Positions 6,142 through 8,817 of a stretch of 8,817 nucleotides of DNA are shown in pieces. Position 1 is the first letter of the stretch; every line of letters begins with the position of its first letter. The translations under genes were made by a program, and so were the position numbers. The stretch is taken from positions 1-8,817 of the forward strand of contig JAGQUE010000201.1 of NCBI GenBank assembly GCA_020438665.1, in the 5' to 3' direction. This DNA comes from Nocardioidaceae bacterium (GTDB lineage Bacteria > Actinomycetota > Actinomycetes > Propionibacteriales > Nocardioidaceae). The notes below the pieces were generated by a model, which saw nothing but the letters and a program-made list of their open reading frames with translations, was not told the DNA's origin and ran no database searches.

Positions 6142-7563
6142 GTGACGACAAACTCGGGGGCGCTGGCGGGAGAGGTCTCGGCCGACCTCGTCATCGTGGC
6201 CAACCGGCTGCCGGTGGACCGTGCGACGGCCCCGGACGGGAGCCAGACGTGGCGCACCTCGCCGGGTGGGCTCGTCACCGCCCTCGAGCCGGTGCTGCGC
6301 GCCAGCGGCGGCGCCTGGGTGGGGTGGCCGGGCGGGGTCGACGACGGCGTCGAGCCGTTCCAGCAGGACGGGATGCGGCTGGTGCCGGTCAACCTGTCGG
6401 CCTGTGAGGTCGAGGAGTTCTATGAGGGCTTCTCCAACGGCACCCTGTGGCCGCTCTATCACGACGTCGTCGCGCCACCGGAGTTCCACCGTGAGTGGTG
6501 GGACGCCTATGTGGCTGTCAACCGCCGCTTCACCGAGCGGACCGCCGAGGTGGCCGCCGAGGGTGCGACCGTGTGGGTGCAGGACTACCAGCTCCAACTG
6601 GTCCCCCAGATGCTGCGCGACCTGCGCCCCGACCTGCGGATCGGCTTCTATCTCCACATCCCGTTCCCGCCGACCGAGCTGTTCGTGCAGCTCCCCTGGC
6701 GACGGCAGATCCTCGAAGGCCTGCTCGGCGCCGACCTGGTGGGCTTCCAGACCGCCGGCGGCTCGGCCAACTTCGTGCGCCTGGTGCGCCAACGCGTCGG
6801 TCACCGCACCAACAAGCACACCATCCACCTGCCCGATGGTCGCGTGGTCAAGGCTCGCGCGTTCCCGATCTCGATCGACGCCGCGGCCTTCGAGGAGCTG
6901 GCCCGAACGCCCGCCGTCGAGAAGCGGGCCACGGAGATCCGCACCGCGCTCGGCTCGCCGGCGACGATCTTCCTCGGAGTCGACCGGCTCGACTACACCA
7001 AGGGCATCTATGCCCGACTGCGCGCCTTCGGCGAGCTGTTGCGTGACGGCGACCTCACCGTCGAGGACGCCGTGTTCGTCCAGGTCGCGACACCGTCGCG
7101 CGAGCGCGTCGAGCAATATCGGCGGCTGCGCGACGAGATCGACATGCTGGTCGGCCGCATCAACGGCGTCCACGGCACCATCGGGTCACCGGCGATTTCC
7201 TACATGCACTCGTCCTACCCCCGGGAGGAGATGGCGGCGCTCTATCGGGCGGCCGACGTCATGGTCGTGACGCCCTACCGCGACGGGATGAACCTCGTCG
7301 CCAAGGAATATGTGGCCTGCCGGTTCGACGACGAGGGCGCCCTGGTGCTGTCGGAGTTCGCGGGCGCCGCCCACGAGCTGCGCCAGGCGTGGCTGGTCAA
7401 CCCCCACGACATGAACGGCCTCAAGTCGGTGCTCATGGCGGCCAGTCGCGCCAGCCACCGCGACCGCTCGCGACGCATGCGCGCGATGCGCCGTCAGGTG
7501 CTCGAGCATGACGTCAAGCACTGGGCCGACTCGTTCCTCGACGAGCTCGCCGTCCGGTCCTGA
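6142..7563 (+). CDS. otsA: Alpha,alpha-trehalose-phosphate synthase (OtsA, GT20)
   Basis: This cytoplasmic glycosyltransferase family 20 enzyme, 473 aa, joins nucleotide-diphosphate-glucose and glucose-6-phosphate to trehalose-6-phosphate, the first step of trehalose synthesis. Residues matching the E. coli OtsA active site are present: Arg22 in VANRLPV, the [14 protein letters not shown] segment, Asp148 in WVQDYQL, Arg282 and Lys287 in VDRLDYTKG, and Asp381 in [14 protein letters not shown]. Length is close to that of the bacterial family, with no fused phosphatase domain; otsB is not in the window. The start is GTG at 6142, 110 nt after cebR, behind a TAGGGT box. It is probably a separate transcript from the ceb operon. 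The preferred donor (UDP-, ADP- or GDP-glucose) cannot be told from sequence. Confidence 0.95.
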   Translation: MTTNSGALAGEVSADLVIVANRLPVDRATAPDGSQTWRTSPGGLVTALEPVLRASGGAWVGWPGGVDDGVEPFQQDGMRLVPVNLSACEVEEFYEGFSNGTLWPLYHDVVAPPEFHREWWDAYVAVNRRFTERTAEVAAEGATVWVQDYQLQLVPQMLRDLRPDLRIGFYLHIPFPPTELFVQLPWRRQILEGLLGADLVGFQTAGGSANFVRLVRQRVGHRTNKHTIHLPDGRVVKARAFPISIDAAAFEELARTPAVEKRATEIRTALGSPATIFLGVDRLDYTKGIYARLRAFGELLRDGDLTVEDAVFVQVATPSRERVEQYRRLRDEIDMLVGRINGVHGTIGSPAISYMHSSYPREEMAALYRAADVMVVTPYRDGMNLVAKEYVACRFDDEGALVLSEFAGAAHELRQAWLVNPHDMNGLKSVLMAASRASHRDRSRRMRAMRRQVLEHDVKHWADSFLDELAVRS

Positions 7564-7593
7564 TCCCGCGAGCGGCGGCTGGTCCACGCGGAC

Positions 7594-7599
7594 TAGGGT
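7594..7599 (+). promoter_or_regulatory. Putative leaderless -10 box of the alpha/beta hydrolase gene
   Basis: TAGGGT is followed by exactly 6 nt and the ATG at 7606, the same arrangement as at otsA. A short inverted repeat, GTCC-ACGC-GGAC (7582-7593), abuts it upstream. No convincing ribosome-binding site or -35 is seen in the 42-nt gap after otsA, which supports leaderless initiation. Confidence 0.5.
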
Positions 7600-7605
7600 C
7601 GTGGT

Positions 7606-8817
7606 ATGGATCTGATCCCGACGCCAGGTCAGGTCGTGTCAGCGGCCAGCAACGTCGCCCACTCGGTGCTCTATGGCGGGCTGGCGGACCTCCGGCCGAT
7701 GCCCCGCTCGCTCATCTATGACGGCTACCGCCGCGAGCTCTACCACTACCGACCCGACCCCGAGGCCACCCCGGCCGGCGATCCGGTCCTGCTGGTCACA
7801 CCGCTGGCCGCACCGTCCCTCTGCTTCGACCTGCGCCGCACCTGCTCGATGGTCGAGCACCTGGTGCGGGCGGGCCGCCCCACCTATCTCGTCGAGTACG
7901 GCGAGGTCTCGTTCGCCGATCGCAAGCTCGGCCTGGAGTACTTCATCGACGAAGCCATCCCGGCCACCATCAAGGAGGCCTCCGAGCACGCCGGGGGCCG
8001 CCCGGTCCACGTGGTCGGCTGGTCGCTCGGCGGCATCTTCGCCCTGCTCACCGCCGCCGACCGCCACGACCTGCCGATCGCGTCGGTCACCGCCATCGGC
8101 TCGCCGATCGACGTCGCGCAGGTCCCGCTCGTGGCACCCTTGCGCCCGCTCCTCAACCTCACCGACGGCCGTGGCGCCATCACGATGGCCTACCGTGCCC
8201 TGGGAGGCGCCCCCAAGCCCGTCGTCAACTGGGCCTTCCAGCTCGCCTCCGTACAGAAGGCCGTCACCAAGCCGCTTGCTGTCATGTCGAACCTCGACGA
8301 CCGCGACTACCTGGCCCAGCTCGAGGCGGTCGACAGGTTCTCGGCCAACATGATCGCCTATCCGGGGCGGACCTTCGGTCAGCTCTATCACCGCTTCATC
8401 AAGGGCAACGCCCTGCAGAGCGGCTCGCTGGAGCTGTCGGGCCGCACCATCTCGCTGTCCGACGTCACCGTGCCCGTGCTGGTCTTCGCCGGCGCCACCG
8501 ACGGCATCGCTCCGGTCCGCTCGGTGGAGGCGCTGCTGCCGCTGTTGTCGGGCTCCCGCGAGGTGCGGTTCGAGATCGTCCCCGGCGGCCACCTCGGCAT
8601 GCTCACCGGTCGCGCGGCCCGCACCAGCACCTGGCGGGTCCTCGACGAGTGGGTCGACCAGTGGAGCAACGCAGCCGGCCCGACGCTGACCGTCGTACCC
8701 CCGGCGCCACCCACGACCAAGCGCGCGGCCAAGAAGACCCCCGCGGCCAAGAAGTCCGCGCCCGCCACCAAGGCTCCTGCCGCCACGAAGGCCGCCCGCA
8801 AGAAGGCCGCGCCCGCC
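7606..8817 (+). CDS. PHA-synthase-like alpha/beta hydrolase with Lys/Ala-rich tail (3' end outside window)
   Basis: The frame is open for 404 codons and leaves the right edge. The fold resembles the PhaC (polyhydroxyalkanoate synthase) branch of alpha/beta hydrolases: RRELYHYRP, PVLLVTPLAAPS, DLRRTCSMVEHLV, then the nucleophile elbow GWSLGG with Ser140. Asp299 (FAGATDGIAP) and His329 (VPGGHLGML) complete a plausible triad. True PHA synthases use Cys at the nucleophile, so Ser favours a hydrolase or acyltransferase; mycobacterial PhaC-like lipase proteins show the same feature. From about residue 371 the protein becomes a low-complexity Lys/Ala/Pro tail of histone H1 or PhaF type, suggesting nucleic acid or other polyanion binding. 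The start is ATG at 7606, 42 nt after otsA. Substrate is unknown. Confidence 0.8.
   Translation, partial: MDLIPTPGQVVSAASNVAHSVLYGGLADLRPMPRSLIYDGYRRELYHYRPDPEATPAGDPVLLVTPLAAPSLCFDLRRTCSMVEHLVRAGRPTYLVEYGEVSFADRKLGLEYFIDEAIPATIKEASEHAGGRPVHVVGWSLGGIFALLTAADRHDLPIASVTAIGSPIDVAQVPLVAPLRPLLNLTDGRGAITMAYRALGGAPKPVVNWAFQLASVQKAVTKPLAVMSNLDDRDYLAQLEAVDRFSANMIAYPGRTFGQLYHRFIKGNALQSGSLELSGRTISLSDVTVPVLVFAGATDGIAPVRSVEALLPLLSGSREVRFEIVPGGHLGMLTGRAARTSTWRVLDEWVDQWSNAAGPTLTVVPPAPPTTKRAAKKTPAAKKSAPATKAPAATKAARKKAAPA
8719..8817 (+). repeat. Low-complexity AAKK/ATKA-type coding repeat
   Basis: The DNA encoding the tail is built of degenerate short repeats. The 12-mer GCGGCCAAGAAG occurs exactly at 8725-8736 and 8743-8754, an 18-nt period. 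The encoded tail alternates Ala/Pro with Lys pairs and has no acidic residue in the visible part. It continues past the window, so repeat number is unknown. Confidence 0.8.

Noticed and set aside
7606..8817. Calling the last gene a true PHA synthase (phaC)
   Set aside because: The nucleophile elbow has Ser (GWSLG) rather than the Cys required in characterised PHA synthases, so only PhaC-like similarity is claimed.

Overview
The window is a high-GC, densely packed stretch of chromosome that reads as actinobacterial. The likeliest source is a Nocardioides-like member of the Propionibacteriales. This rests on a DUF3263 protein (an actinobacterial family), GTG starts with 4-nt gene overlaps, strong G/C third-position bias, a CebR/CelR-type operator, and TANNNT -10 boxes placed for leaderless transcription. 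No mobile element, tRNA, rRNA or CRISPR array is visible.

Layout. (1) Positions 1-178, minus strand: the 5' part of a DUF3263 gene, running off the left edge. (2) 179-411: a divergent intergenic region. It holds a minus-strand promoter overlapped by a perfect palindrome, an imperfect stem-loop, and a plus-strand promoter flanked by two operators. The operators are the same 14-mer in opposite orientations. (3) 412-6031, plus strand: a five-gene beta-glucoside/cello-oligosaccharide operon. It encodes a solute-binding lipoprotein (cebE), two permeases (cebF, cebG), a cytoplasmic GH1 beta-glucosidase (bglC) and a LacI-family repressor (cebR). A long stem-loop separates cebE from cebF. cebF-cebG are 1 nt apart, and cebG-bglC and bglC-cebR overlap by 4 nt (GTGA). 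(4) 6142-7563, plus strand: otsA, trehalose-6-phosphate synthase, under its own putative leaderless promoter. (5) 7606 to the right edge, plus strand: a PHA-synthase-like alpha/beta hydrolase with a Ser nucleophile and a Lys/Ala/Pro-rich C-terminal tail, again behind a TAGGGT-N6-start arrangement.

How the genes work together. By homology with the Streptomyces ceb system and Thermobifida CelR, cellobiose or cello-oligosaccharides would be captured by CebE and imported through CebF/CebG. Import would be powered by an ATPase not encoded here, probably a shared MsiK-type protein. BglC would hydrolyse the sugar to glucose in the cytoplasm. CebR would bind the two operators and be released by the imported sugar. 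Because cebR is the last gene of the operon it represses, the circuit is autoregulated. OtsA draws on glucose-6-phosphate and nucleotide-glucose, so it is metabolically downstream of the operon, but no shared regulatory site was seen. The metabolic core is well recognised. The less ordinary parts are the inverted twin operators, the cebE-cebF hairpin, the palindrome over the DUF3263 promoter, and the histone-like tail on the last protein.
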